DNA of 64,000 nt from positions 434,001 through 498,000 of the forward strand of contig BCJU01000004.1 of assembly GCA_001600355.1 (NCBI GenBank), read 5' to 3'. The notes under the pieces were generated by a model. It worked only from the letters and a program-made list of their open reading frames with translations. It did not search any database and had not been told where the DNA came from. The DNA is from Meira nashicola. Lineage: Eukaryota; Basidiomycota; Exobasidiomycetes; Exobasidiales; Brachybasidiaceae. Every line of letters begins with the position of its first letter. Position 1 is the first letter of the stretch. The position numbers were made by a program, and so were the translations under genes. Of this stretch, positions 10,380 through 19,823 are shown in pieces.

Positions 10380-13028
10380 TTATTTTCTGACAAATTGTCT
10401 GCCCCAAACCGATTCTTGTGTCTTGGGATTCACGTAGAATAGTCGTTTCAACTCTTCGTTAATTCTTGTCACAAAGCCAGGTGGAGCAGTATCATAAATT
10501 TTGAATTCCTCTTCTTTCATCGGCTCTTCTCTGGGTTGGGCAGGTTTGCAGTCTACTTGATTGCCTGAATGTTGACCTTTGTTGTCAGATTTTGAGGAAT
10601 ACGTAGTAGATGCATCAGTGTCAGTCTTTGGCTTCAAATCAATTTTGTTGTCGTCAACAATTTCGCGTTTTCTCACATCTTTTTGTTCGCTCTTGCTCTT
10701 TTTCGCGCATTCGTCAACATCCTCTGAGCTTGTTTCATTCAACTTGCGTTTCGGAATCAGCTTGTCTGGATTTTTGGATTGAACTTTCTGTAAATGCTGA
10801 TTCAAATTGGCGACGGCAATCGCCGCGGTATGCTTGAAGCTGTCCGCTTTCTTTTGATCTTCGGGTTGCATATATTTGATTCCCATCGACAAGTTGAAAC
10901 CCGGAAGCAGTCCTGCCAAGCACATCTGCATTCGATCGCTTTTAGGAACGCTGCCACCTTGTAATCTGTTTGATGAATGTTGTAGCACACGTACTTGTCT
11001 TACCAGCTTTGCGTTTGTTTCGTCATTGCTGTTCGAGGTAACCATGGAGCAGTACATTCGGCCAGCAATATGTCTAGGGCGAACAATGATCTCTACACTG
11101 CTGAGATTTATTCGTTGGAAGCCAAAAGCTTTCGGAAGTCTTGGAGATGGCGGTAATTGGCCCTTCTTGCTTGAATCCAGCTGTGAGACACAACGTGGGA
11201 AATATGCTGTCTGAATTGTTGATTGTGGTGATTCAAGCGACAGAGTGGAACTGGATTGATGTTGATGATGGCTGCGAGGAGTGCTGCAAGAGGGATTCTG
11301 GATGGTATTGCTCAGATGCGTTTGTCCTTGGAGCTTTGCATTACGGCCATTGCATTCCATGAACGCACGGTGAGCATCTTGCTTGTTAACGACTCGATAC
11401 AGATCCCCAGCGATACACACGTCTGAATCTTCAGCTGTTCGGAAGATTGCCTTGATACGCAATACGACAGGAGATTGCAGATTGGGGACGGATTTGTCCA
11501 TTGGATTGCTCAGATCATTATGCTCAACGAGGATATCGATGACATGACGTATGTCTGATTCATTGAGATTCAGACGAACGACGTCACCCACCCATACTCG
11601 TTCGAATCCAAGGAACATGCCAGCCCAATACTTATTCTTATCGATTTTGTTACTGCCTTTGTTCTCGACAGCTGCACTAATCACTTCTCTCTGTGTTTCT
11701 CCTCGTCGTCTTGCACTGCTGTCATCTTCATCGTCTAAATTTGTGTAGTTTGCATTCACTGCAGCAAAACTACTTTCTTTGGCATTGACAGGTTGCTCAA
11801 ACGTGACAGACTTCTTGTTCTTCTCCTGCTCGACATATGCAGGGAAGTTGACGTCCTGCATCTTTGATTTGTCCATTTTCTCCCAATCAGATTCATTGTT
11901 GAATCCATCGGTCAATTGCACTTCTTTTCTTTTCTGATGAAGAATCAACATTTGGCTGATGAATGCGCAAATGATGTTGCGCAAGTCAGCTGCTCTTGGC
12001 TTGCTATTCACAATATTGAGCGTCTCGGACTTGGGTCCTTCCATCCAACTCTGCACATCTTGGAGGGTAACGATGTTTTGGACAAAATGCTGCTCCAAAA
12101 GAGGATTTGCAAGGGCAGGAAGTAACCGGTCAAAACCAACAATTACTGTTTCATACGATCCGAGTAAAGTGACTGTGTATTGAGCATGTTGCTTCACACA
12201 TACACTTTCTTTGTTTGAAGCCGATTGGTGGATTGATTGAGGTATGAATCCTACTTCTCTCACTAGGACTGGCCACGAATCGATTTGTTTGCTTTGGCCT
12301 CCATCGAGGTACTTGATCGGTGTTGATAAGATGAGGAATACTACCTCCCCTTCACGGAAACCCTCGTGATTGTAATCAGATGTTGAATTTAACTTGGCCA
12401 AATCATTAATGCGACAAACAGAAGGTGACACAAGCGGTACACCAGGAAGACATTCGGATCGGGGTGCTAATTGTCTTCGAATGGTGGGCCGAGAAGAATT
12501 GGTATCTGTTGCGCTTTGAGTTCCAGTCAGGATACCATGATCATTATTGACGACGTTGAGGCAATTACGGGAACGATTACAGATTTTACATTGACAGGCT
12601 TTTTGTTGGCCCTCATGTGATAAGAGCCAAATTGCGTGAGGTACAAATTCTTGTGGACTGTTGAAAGCCTTGCTATAGCTACCAGCATACAATCGTCGTT
12701 GGATCTTGTTTTTTCCTTCCGCTGTCTTCGTCCTGCTTTCAACAAACGAGTAATTATGAGGGAATGATGCAATTTTCCAGTCTTTGTGTTCACCTGGGAG
12801 ATTAAGAGAAGTAGCCACAATAGATCCAATCTCTATCCTCCATCCTTTTGTCCTTTGTTCATCTTCTGTTGCGTCAGAATGCTCCAGTGCATACGTTCTA
12901 TTGTTGCCTCTTCTTGCCGATGGTGGTACATAAAAATTTTCGGCATCAGAATAAGAGAAACGGAAACACTTATTTTCTGTGTCTATCAGCTTTGTCAATT
13001 TGTGGGAGTGGAGTGGGTCTTTAAACAT
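10380..13028 (-). CDS. CLR2: Clr2-like heterochromatin silencing factor with WW-like C terminus
   Basis: Single-exon gene; the first ATG is complementary to 13026-13028, giving 882 residues (the longer frame to 13073 would need a TTG start). The N-terminal part has the Clr2 transcription-silencing signature: 'RRLYAGSYSKAFNSPQEFVP' followed by HAIWLLSHEG and a Cys cluster CQCKIC. A central region (about 470-740) with 'YWAGMFLGFERVWVGDVVRL' and VVLRIKAIF matches the second Clr2 domain. In fission yeast Clr2 belongs to the SHREC histone deacetylase/remodelling complex that silences heterochromatin. An unusual feature is the last ~35 residues, which resemble a WW domain: PPGF at the first aromatic position and 'RLFYVNPKTQESVW' at the second. 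A Lys/Glu-rich disordered linker precedes it. Family call is good; the WW reading is moderate. Confidence 0.8.
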   Translation of the reverse strand: MFKDPLHSHKLTKLIDTENKCFRFSYSDAENFYVPPSARRGNNRTYALEHSDATEDEQRTKGWRIEIGSIVATSLNLPGEHKDWKIASFPHNYSFVESRTKTAEGKNKIQRRLYAGSYSKAFNSPQEFVPHAIWLLSHEGQQKACQCKICNRSRNCLNVVNNDHGILTGTQSATDTNSSRPTIRRQLAPRSECLPGVPLVSPSVCRINDLAKLNSTSDYNHEGFREGEVVFLILSTPIKYLDGGQSKQIDSWPVLVREVGFIPQSIHQSASNKESVCVKQHAQYTVTLLGSYETVIVGFDRLLPALANPLLEQHFVQNIVTLQDVQSWMEGPKSETLNIVNSKPRAADLRNIICAFISQMLILHQKRKEVQLTDGFNNESDWEKMDKSKMQDVNFPAYVEQEKNKKSVTFEQPVNAKESSFAAVNANYTNLDDEDDSSARRRGETQREVISAAVENKGSNKIDKNKYWAGMFLGFERVWVGDVVRLNLNESDIRHVIDILVEHNDLSNPMDKSVPNLQSPVVLRIKAIFRTAEDSDVCIAGDLYRVVNKQDAHRAFMECNGRNAKLQGQTHLSNTIQNPSCSTPRSHHQHQSSSTLSLESPQSTIQTAYFPRCVSQLDSSKKGQLPPSPRLPKAFGFQRINLSSVEIIVRPRHIAGRMYCSMVTSNSNDETNAKLVRQVRVLQHSSNRLQGGSVPKSDRMQMCLAGLLPGFNLSMGIKYMQPEDQKKADSFKHTAAIAVANLNQHLQKVQSKNPDKLIPKRKLNETSSEDVDECAKKSKSEQKDVRKREIVDDNKIDLKPKTDTDASTTYSSKSDNKGQHSGNQVDCKPAQPREEPMKEEEFKIYDTAPPGFVTRINEELKRLFYVNPKTQESVWGRQFVRK

Positions 13029-13734
13029 TTTAACAGATCTTCTTGTTTTGAGACAGATGTAGTCTATGTGCAAGATGTGCCATCAAGTCAAATACGGCAG
13101 AAGAGAACCGCTTTGTTGAATGAATGTTCCATGATGGTAGAGGAAGGGAATTTTTCTTTAATTTTAAGCCCTTTTTATACCCTCGAGAGGGAAATGAAAT
13201 GAACTTTTACCTCTTAATTCTTGATTAGGATCGTGATGGACGCTTCATTTAGCTGTGACATGTTTTAGGCACTTTAGCAGTGTGCACGGTTGGCCGCTCA
13301 TAAAACGACATGTACATAACTCCGTTTCTTGTAGGCTAGTTTTGCGTATATTGGAATTGCTTTTTATGTTAATTCAGACTGGTTGATGTATGTAGAGGAA
13401 GCTACGATTCCTGTCAGATGCGGTACCGTTAGAACAAAGGGCCATCTAATTTGACATTCAATGTGGACAAAGGGACTCTTGAGCTAATGTGATTTCTTTT
13501 TCACAATGGATTGCAATCATTAAATCTGGCTCAGCTTGAATAATCTGTATTGTTCGAAATCTATATAAAGTGGCATGTTGTTCCTATTCACAACCACCAC
13601 CTCTCTTTGGGTGATGGATGGATAGACGAGCCGATGTGCTCATTGTGAACGACGGCCGCTACTACGATCGGTGCGATAATCGCAGTAGTGGCTTTCGTTT
13701 TTGTGCCATTTTTGTTGTTCTTACTTTCGGTTGT
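13029..13734. other. Intergenic: CLR2 promoter; TATA-like element
   Basis: This 706-bp region is upstream of leftward CLR2 and downstream of the leftward histidine-phosphatase gene. It is AT-rich. A TATATAAAG sequence lies on the + strand near 13562, followed by a CA/CT-rich stretch, but no open frame follows it, so it may be chance or an antisense promoter. Confidence 0.4.
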
Positions 13735-14575
13735 CTAATGTTTTGCTTGTTGGTTAAACTCCATTTCGGTTGACGTTTGCTCGTAGCCACCTGCAGCGGC
13801 AATGTCGGAGATTTGTTTGAGGAAACATGCATCTTTGTCGACAAAGTCAGGATCGAAATTGTACAAACGAACTTCGGCGTTTTTCCATTGGTAAGTGCTA
13901 TTGCCTGATTGACTTGCTGTGATGCGACGGAGAATGTCGCCGTGTGCTACTAATACAATATTTTTTTCGGGACGGCCGCGAAGGTATTGGCGTACCCATT
14001 GAGCGCGGGTGTTGAGAGAATTTTCATCGGCCGCTGTAAGAGAGAGGTGAGCGGATGTGTCAATATGACTGACTCTCTCATTGTTCACTTTCCAAAAACA
14101 TAGTACGTACCATAAAAGCCTTTTTTACTTGTCCAATCTGGTGTGAGTAATTCGAAATTGAAATCTTTGAACTCATCCTTGCTTTCCAAAATTTCACGAG
14201 AGCTCCCGGTATCGCAAGGGAATGCGTTGCATTCTTGAGCTTGAGGTAAGCAGATGACGTTCTTAATTCCCAATCTTTCCACCACAGGTCCCCAACCCAA
14301 CTTTGTCGATTGAAGAGTGCGTTGCAATGGTGAAGTGATCAAAACATCCACTTCATTTTGTAAATCAGTAATTTGTGGTGATAGAGCGGCTGATTGTTTC
14401 TTTCCTAGCGGCGTCAAAGGAGCATCAGGAACTGCGGAGAAAGAATCAAAATTGCTGAGCTGAGCAAAACATATTGGAGGATACTTTGAATTCAATACGT
14501 ACTGCTGTAATCGAGATCGACATTATGTTCTGCTTGAGAATGTCGACAAAGAATAATACGAGAATTCGGAGCCAT
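13735..14575 (-). CDS. Histidine-phosphatase (phosphoglycerate mutase-like) family protein, three exons
   Basis: Spliced model on the minus strand: exon 1 14575-14503, exon 2 14431-14111, exon 3 14033-13735. It encodes 230 residues; introns are 71 and 77 bp with GTACGT donors and TTCTTTCTCCGCAG and CTCTCTTACAG acceptors, and both junctions restore the family sequence ('DYS|IPDAPLTPLG' and 'GFYA|ADENSLN'). The catalytic RHSQAEHN motif (phospho-acceptor His12) is at the N terminus, followed by TSPLQRTLQS (second Arg), and VAHGDILRRI carrying the second catalytic His. The histidine-phosphatase superfamily includes phosphoglycerate mutases and phosphatases of sugars or small molecules. This arrangement resembles cytosolic Pmu1-like proteins of unknown substrate rather than glycolytic Gpm1. 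No signal peptide is present. The three pieces appear as separate open frames until spliced. Confidence 0.8.
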
Positions 14576-14869
14576 TGTAAAAAAAAGTCTATAGGAGAGA
14601 ATGAAAGGTGATTGTGAAAAGAAAGAGAATAATGATGCATGACTAGGAAGGCTGAGAATTTTTTTTCTGACCGCACGTTTTAGGTCTGTGCAGACTTGCA
14701 TAATCATGCGCCAAAGAACAAAGGTACAAATTTTAGCTTGCTTTTACAACTCCGTCTTACAATGAATAAAAGGAGCCGAAAACGCCGAACGAAAAAAAAA
14801 CGACTTGACAAGAAACAAATACATTATTGCAAAATAAAAGAAAAGATTACAAGAAAAGGAATCAAATAT
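14576..14869. other. Intergenic: histidine-phosphatase promoter and TF 3' flank
   Basis: A 294-bp AT-rich spacer between two leftward genes; no gene seen. A-rich runs near 14791-14801 lie in the 3' flank of the transcription factor gene. Confidence 0.35.
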
Positions 14870-17614
14870 TCAGCCTAAAATTTCATTTGCAGTTAACAAA
14901 GTAGAAACTTCCACTTCGTAATCTACCGCTTTTGCCCAAACGTTTGCAAATTTACGCAAAGCAATAATCATATCACGAACGGGAGCACGATGAAGTTCAA
15001 CTTGACGTTTAAGTTCTTGACCTTGAATGACAACACTGTGTTTGCTTCCATCTTGATTTTGCACTGCCATCTCTCCTCGAACTTGAATTAACAGTGTTAA
15101 CATCAAGATCGAATAAGCTCCTAACACATAAGAGCATGCACTGTATGGAGGTAATTTGGGAACTCGTCTATTATCACGCAAAATACGCGGTAAAGTGCCA
15201 ACCATTGTACTTGCTGCAAATCGACAACGGTCCAACGAATGAGGCGGTTCAAAAGGTCCACCAGCAAATCGATCAGTCAAGAACGGATGAGATGGTTCTG
15301 AGTGATTTTGATTGTCGTATTGATCTTGATTTCTAGTGTGGGCGGAACCATTTGAATTTGCAGGAGGCATACCGACATCAGAACTGGCTTTCGATTGCAC
15401 CGGAGTGTAATCTAGTCTAGGCGGCGGAAGTTCAATCATTTCTGCTCGATGCATAATCGTATTCCCTCCAACATCGTGACCTTGTTGGTTTTGCAATCTG
15501 CCAGCTTGAGGGATTCCACATTGAGGTTGCATAAATACTCTCGCATTAGAGAAAGCTTGTGCACGATGCAAGATGATCATAGCACCGGAAGTCATCAAAC
15601 GTCCTGAAGCTTTTAGACTTCTTGCCAATTCTTTATCGGCCGAAATGAATCCTTCATCGCCGGGTTCCGGAGGTGGATCTCTCCATCCTGCATCAAATCG
15701 GGTATAATTTCCTATTTCGGTATCTAATTTCAACATGGCATTGAAGATATTTTGTCTTTCGTTCATCGTTTGTTGGATCTCTTCTGCCGTCATACTCGTT
15801 CCACGTTCGATAACACGTGTTCTCAACATGTCCAATTCATACAACAATCTATAACTTTTTGAAACTTGTTGCGCTCCACGTACCATCACACCCCATGCCG
15901 AAACATCTTCCAAAGTTGGACGAAGTTGCAAATCCATCACTCCATCTTTTGGGTTACCAAAAGGAGCAAAGCCTCCAGTACAACTCATAACTGTAGCAGC
16001 AGCATACGAACACCAATATACACGCTTTGCCCATTCTAGTTTGATTTCTGCCGCAAATGGTTTTCTTGAATTGGCAGGTTCTTCTTTGCCTTCTTCTATG
16101 CCCCATTCGTGTGTTTTCTTTTGAATATCAAGCTTTTGCATCAAATTCCATCCATCTACAGCATGCTTGTATGCTCGTTGGTGTCCTAATGGCTTTCCAC
16201 TTCCATAGTAGTATAAACACAACAATGTATGAGCTGCACCTGCTTCAATTGTAATCAATTCTTCGTCCATACCATCAAATGGATTGGTTGCACTTGGATC
16301 GGTAAAGCATGTCCTTTGATGCTCTTCATATTGATGCAGTATGAATTCAGATGTCTTTGCGTGATAAGCAGCCACATCTTCTGCCGGCTTATTTGATTGT
16401 GATGACACCACCGAGCCTCCTACTGGACTGCCTTCATATCGCTGTAAAGGGTGTTGACTTGCTTTTAGTGTTTTATATGTTTCTTCGTCCGGCAGGTGTA
16501 ACGCTACCACAGCACTCAAAGCTGCAAATAATCCGCAAGGTCCTTTCCCGGAAAAGTAAAATGCTAGAGACGGTAGACTTCCAGGGGATGGCAAAACAGG
16601 ACAAGCAGGATAGACCAGCTCATAAAAGTCTGATAACAATGTTCTAGCGCCTTGTTCGTTATCCTGTACATTTCCACCCAACTGTCCTCCTTCCCAATCC
16701 ATCAAAACGTCTAAAGGATCTCCGCATTCACCACTGCTAATGATACCTGCTTTTGGCAACACTTCCAATCTAGAGAAAAAGTCTGAGAATTGCCCTTGAT
16801 CTGATTGTCCTGCATCACGCTCTTGAAGTCGCTGCCATAATTCTAAATTGGCAAACGAAAGCTCTCCCGAACTGAAACCAGGAAAAGCATCGGAAAGGGG
16901 CAAACTGTGAGCAGGTTGACCGAAAGGATCTGATGCAGTGGAGATAGCGGACATATTGTTCATCGGTTGCACTGGTGCTTGATTATAAGTTGCTGGCTGT
17001 TGAGGAGCAATGAATTGTTGATTGGGAATGTGCTGTGCTTGGCTATGGTAATATTGTTGCTCTCTTCCAAGCCCTTCTGATGGTGGCAAGAAATGTTGTG
17101 CGGAAGATGGTGTGCTGTACGTCGAACCCTGATGCGGTGAAGGGACGGGAGCAAAAACGGCAGGCGAGTAAGGGTATGAAGCATTCGAAGGAGTGGGATA
17201 ATGCTGTGATCCCCATTGATTTTGAGGAATTTCATGTTGTGAGGGACTATCGCTTGCCGTACTTGCGCTACCGCCGGTACTCGAAGATGTTGGATGATTG
17301 TTAGAACGAACAGATTTAGACGATTCTCCTTTTTCGGCTTTCTTTCTCAACTTTTGATCTTCGCGTAATCTTCTATCACGTTCTGCTTTTACTTTGATTG
17401 CATCTGCACCTTTTACACCTTTATAACGTGGTCCACCTCTTTTTGATGTGACGAAATTACATCCTCCTGCTTCTACACCACGATTGACACATGGTCCACA
17501 AATAGGTTGAACTCCATCACATCTCCTCTTTGCAGTACGACAATTCAAACAAGCAGCACGAGCAACTGTTCTTTGAGAATCACCATTTCCTTGATCGTTC
17601 TCTGCTTGCGCCAT
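14870..17614 (-). CDS. Zn2Cys6 fungal transcription factor
   Basis: Single-exon gene of 914 residues from an ATG complementary to 17612-17614. Residues 22-52 form a binuclear zinc cluster with Cys at 22, 25, 32, 39, 42 and 52 (CX2CX6CX6CX2CX9C, with the basic TAKRRCDG stretch between). A basic linker follows (KVKAERDRRLREDQKLRKK, about 75-95), then a Gln/Pro/Ser-rich region to about 290. The middle third has the Fungal_trans-type features: 'LLSDFYELVYPACPVLPSPG', 'GAAHTLLCLYYYGSGKPLGH', and 'AEIKLEWAKRVYWCSYAAAT'. These proteins bind CGG-containing half-sites and regulate metabolism, often xylanase or sugar use; the target here cannot be named. The C-terminal half, including a hydrophobic 'SVYxLGAYSILMLTLLIQV'-like segment around 850, is typical of the regulatory middle-homology region rather than a membrane anchor. 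Confidence 0.85.
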   Translation of the reverse strand: MAQAENDQGNGDSQRTVARAACLNCRTAKRRCDGVQPICGPCVNRGVEAGGCNFVTSKRGGPRYKGVKGADAIKVKAERDRRLREDQKLRKKAEKGESSKSVRSNNHPTSSSTGGSASTASDSPSQHEIPQNQWGSQHYPTPSNASYPYSPAVFAPVPSPHQGSTYSTPSSAQHFLPPSEGLGREQQYYHSQAQHIPNQQFIAPQQPATYNQAPVQPMNNMSAISTASDPFGQPAHSLPLSDAFPGFSSGELSFANLELWQRLQERDAGQSDQGQFSDFFSRLEVLPKAGIISSGECGDPLDVLMDWEGGQLGGNVQDNEQGARTLLSDFYELVYPACPVLPSPGSLPSLAFYFSGKGPCGLFAALSAVVALHLPDEETYKTLKASQHPLQRYEGSPVGGSVVSSQSNKPAEDVAAYHAKTSEFILHQYEEHQRTCFTDPSATNPFDGMDEELITIEAGAAHTLLCLYYYGSGKPLGHQRAYKHAVDGWNLMQKLDIQKKTHEWGIEEGKEEPANSRKPFAAEIKLEWAKRVYWCSYAAATVMSCTGGFAPFGNPKDGVMDLQLRPTLEDVSAWGVMVRGAQQVSKSYRLLYELDMLRTRVIERGTSMTAEEIQQTMNERQNIFNAMLKLDTEIGNYTRFDAGWRDPPPEPGDEGFISADKELARSLKASGRLMTSGAMIILHRAQAFSNARVFMQPQCGIPQAGRLQNQQGHDVGGNTIMHRAEMIELPPPRLDYTPVQSKASSDVGMPPANSNGSAHTRNQDQYDNQNHSEPSHPFLTDRFAGGPFEPPHSLDRCRFAASTMVGTLPRILRDNRRVPKLPPYSACSYVLGAYSILMLTLLIQVRGEMAVQNQDGSKHSVVIQGQELKRQVELHRAPVRDMIIALRKFANVWAKAVDYEVEVSTLLTANEILG

Positions 17615-18703
17615 CGTGGCGGAAGAAGCAATCTTTTGGGGAGAAAGTTATGCTTCCTTTCCAAGTCTAATGCTTCTCACAGCCATGTACAACGTTGGAC
17701 GCAATTACCCTGGAAAGTTTTGTGAGTCGTGACGAAAGCAACCAAAAATGAAAGGGTACGTGACAATGTTAAAAGACGGATCACGTAAAGAGGCGTAAAT
17801 GAATCCGTAGGGAAGAACTCCATCTTCGGCGATTTGCCGGTCTTGTTCTGAATATGCTATCATGCAGTGTGTCTTTTGTCTGTGTGCATACATTGCTCAT
17901 TCATACATGTATGTACCTATAGATTGTCTCTGCAATTGTGCTTTTTTTTCCCTCCTCCTTACTCTGCTAATAGCCCATTTTTATTCGTAGATCTTGGCTC
18001 AGACTTTATTTTTTTATTGTGTCCTGTTTCTATCTATTTCGTGGCTTTTGCCTTGCTAAAAGCTAGTCTAATATGGCAAGAAATGGAAAGCTAGGCCCAG
18101 CTGGGGAGGCCCTGCACTGCGCAGACTCATTGCGTGCTATTACAGATTGCACCAGCGCACGCACGCCGGCGCACGTACGCTCTGAACGCCGCCTGCTTAG
18201 CCTCTTCCTGACTTTTTGTGTGTGTGTGTGTGGGTGGTTATAAAAGACCCCTTAATTCTTAATTCTCAATCCTATCTTTAAGCTGTCAATGCCTTCAATC
18301 TTACCAAATTTAACATCATTCCGCTTTCTTTTAGTGAGGTGCAGCCTTTTCCTTTTCTTTCTCCGGAAAAGCACTTATAAAGCGAAAATTTAATCGCAAA
18401 TCAGTAAATGATCATACGAGATTGAATGGAAATGCAAGGGTCCTGACAATAATTCAAAGTCAGCAAGCGTAGGCTATTGTTGAAGTAGAAAAGCACTGAT
18501 AGAGCGTACAGAAAATATTTCTGATAGAATAGACATACGTTCGTCTGCTTATCTTGACATTAAAAAATTTTAATAGTACACACTTACAAATAAGATAAGC
18601 CAACTTACAAAATGCAGCTTTTATTACTTCATTTTCTAGAGTACAACAGACAGTTCTGTGAAGTGACAGTTACACGAATTTTTGATTCCCCTTTTGACTT
18701 TAT
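17615..18703. other. 1.1-kb intergenic region with GC-rich patch, TG repeat and TATA-like element
   Basis: This lies upstream of the leftward Zn2Cys6 gene and downstream of leftward mL46. No gene of known family is seen. Features visible: a T-rich run at about 17943-17951; a GC-rich patch at about 18090-18200 containing the 11-mer GCACGCACGCC at 18157; a (TG)n tract at about 18218-18231; and a TATAAAAG on the + strand near 18239. A 34-codon ATG frame begins at 18289, about 45 bp after it. Whether any + strand transcript arises here is unknown. Confidence 0.45.
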
Positions 18704-19570
18704 CTAAGCACTGAGAAGATCCTTTACATCTTTCCAAACCGATTCATGCAATCGACTTTGAAGCTCATCTCTCGTTAGCCATGCAAAGTCTACTCCTTTA
18801 GTCTTTGGTGCTGGGTTTCCAGCTACGATATGTCCACGCATGACGTATCCTTTCTCCTTTGCGTTGATATGTTTTTCAATAATGCCGATTGGATAATTTG
18901 TCACCATCCAAATATCCATATCTTCGCCCAATAAATCTGTAACGGAAGCATGGGCAGCCGAGTGAAGAGATTGTGATCCTTTTGCACTTAACACAGAGCG
19001 AGGCAATGTCCATTGTTCACCTGCTTTACCGCCTTTGACGACCAAGAAAAGAGTGTGCTCTAAGCTCCTTTGTAGACTACGCACATCGTTTGTCTCATCT
19101 GCTTCTGTTTTTCGTGAGGTTGGTGTTTGACTTTGTGCACTGCTGAGAGGAAGGGTTGGAGATACAGTAGAATTTTCGCCTCCTTTCATTTCACCTTTGG
19201 AAAATGCTTGCCTTTCCTTCTCATCCTCCAAAAATTGTGTTTCAGCAGCACTTCCTTTCTTGAAGTACAAATCGCGGGGGAAGGACTGAGAAAGAGCTCT
19301 TTCTAATTTTGTATTATACGCATATACGGAGGCTTCGAAAGGTGTAAGTGAAGGAAGGATAGTAGGCAATCTTGAAAGAAGCAAGTATGTTCCGACATTG
19401 CTTTTACCGTCAGCTTCAGTGCTTTGGCTGGGATTAGATTCGGTGGAAGAATGCGAGGTCTCTGTCGCTAGAGATCGAGAGAATTGTCTGGACGGCTTCG
19501 TTCCTGCCCGCCTTATGCAAGATCTCAAGATAGTCGATGACTCTCCAACGATAGAACGGAATGCTGTCAT
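18704..19570 (-). CDS. MRPL17: Mitochondrial ribosomal protein mL46
   Basis: Single-exon gene; the ATG is complementary to 19568-19570, giving 288 residues (an extra two codons upstream would need TTG). The N terminus is Arg/Ser-rich and lacks acidic residues for ~25 residues, as in a mitochondrial targeting peptide. The mL46 signature is clear: 'LLSRLPTILPSLTPFEASVY', then NTKLERALSQSFPRDLYFKKG, then a Nudix-like fold region (FLVVKGGKAGEQWTLPRS, LHSAAHASVTDLLGEDMDIWMV, VMRGHIVAGNP) and the C-terminal 'FAWLTRDELQSRLHESVWKD'. It is a structural component of the mitochondrial large subunit (yeast MRPL17). The Nudix catalytic residues are not intact, as known for the family. It shares a 253-bp divergent promoter with SYF1. 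The region at residues about 118-150 (Ser/Thr-rich) looks like a lineage-specific insertion. Confidence 0.9.
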   Translation of the reverse strand: MTAFRSIVGESSTILRSCIRRAGTKPSRQFSRSLATETSHSSTESNPSQSTEADGKSNVGTYLLLSRLPTILPSLTPFEASVYAYNTKLERALSQSFPRDLYFKKGSAAETQFLEDEKERQAFSKGEMKGGENSTVSPTLPLSSAQSQTPTSRKTEADETNDVRSLQRSLEHTLFLVVKGGKAGEQWTLPRSVLSAKGSQSLHSAAHASVTDLLGEDMDIWMVTNYPIGIIEKHINAKEKGYVMRGHIVAGNPAPKTKGVDFAWLTRDELQSRLHESVWKDVKDLLSA

Positions 19571-19823
19571 TTTCAAACTTCACGAGATCTGTAGGAGAAT
19601 GACAACAATAGCGAATGATGTTTCGAGAAGAAAGTGAGCAAAGAGCATGATTGAAAGAATGTCAAATTTAGCGCTTTGAGAGAGGAAAAAATTCTCACGT
19701 GTATAGAAAAAAGTCAACGCGCCAAAATAACACAAGCCAGGAAGAACATGACTTCCACTTTATGCTGAACACTCTCCACCTTTTAAAGCATGACCATCAG
19801 CTCGAGGCGCTGGAAGATCACAC
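19571..19823. promoter_or_regulatory. Divergent promoter, mL46 / SYF1
   Basis: Only 253 bp separate the two starts, so the mitochondrial ribosomal protein gene and the splicing factor gene must share a bidirectional promoter. No discrete motif is recognised beyond a CACGTGT near 19697. Confidence 0.5.

Noticed and set aside
14085..14707. Two separate open frames taken as independent small genes
   Set aside because: They are exons 1 and 2 of the histidine-phosphatase gene, joined by clear introns.
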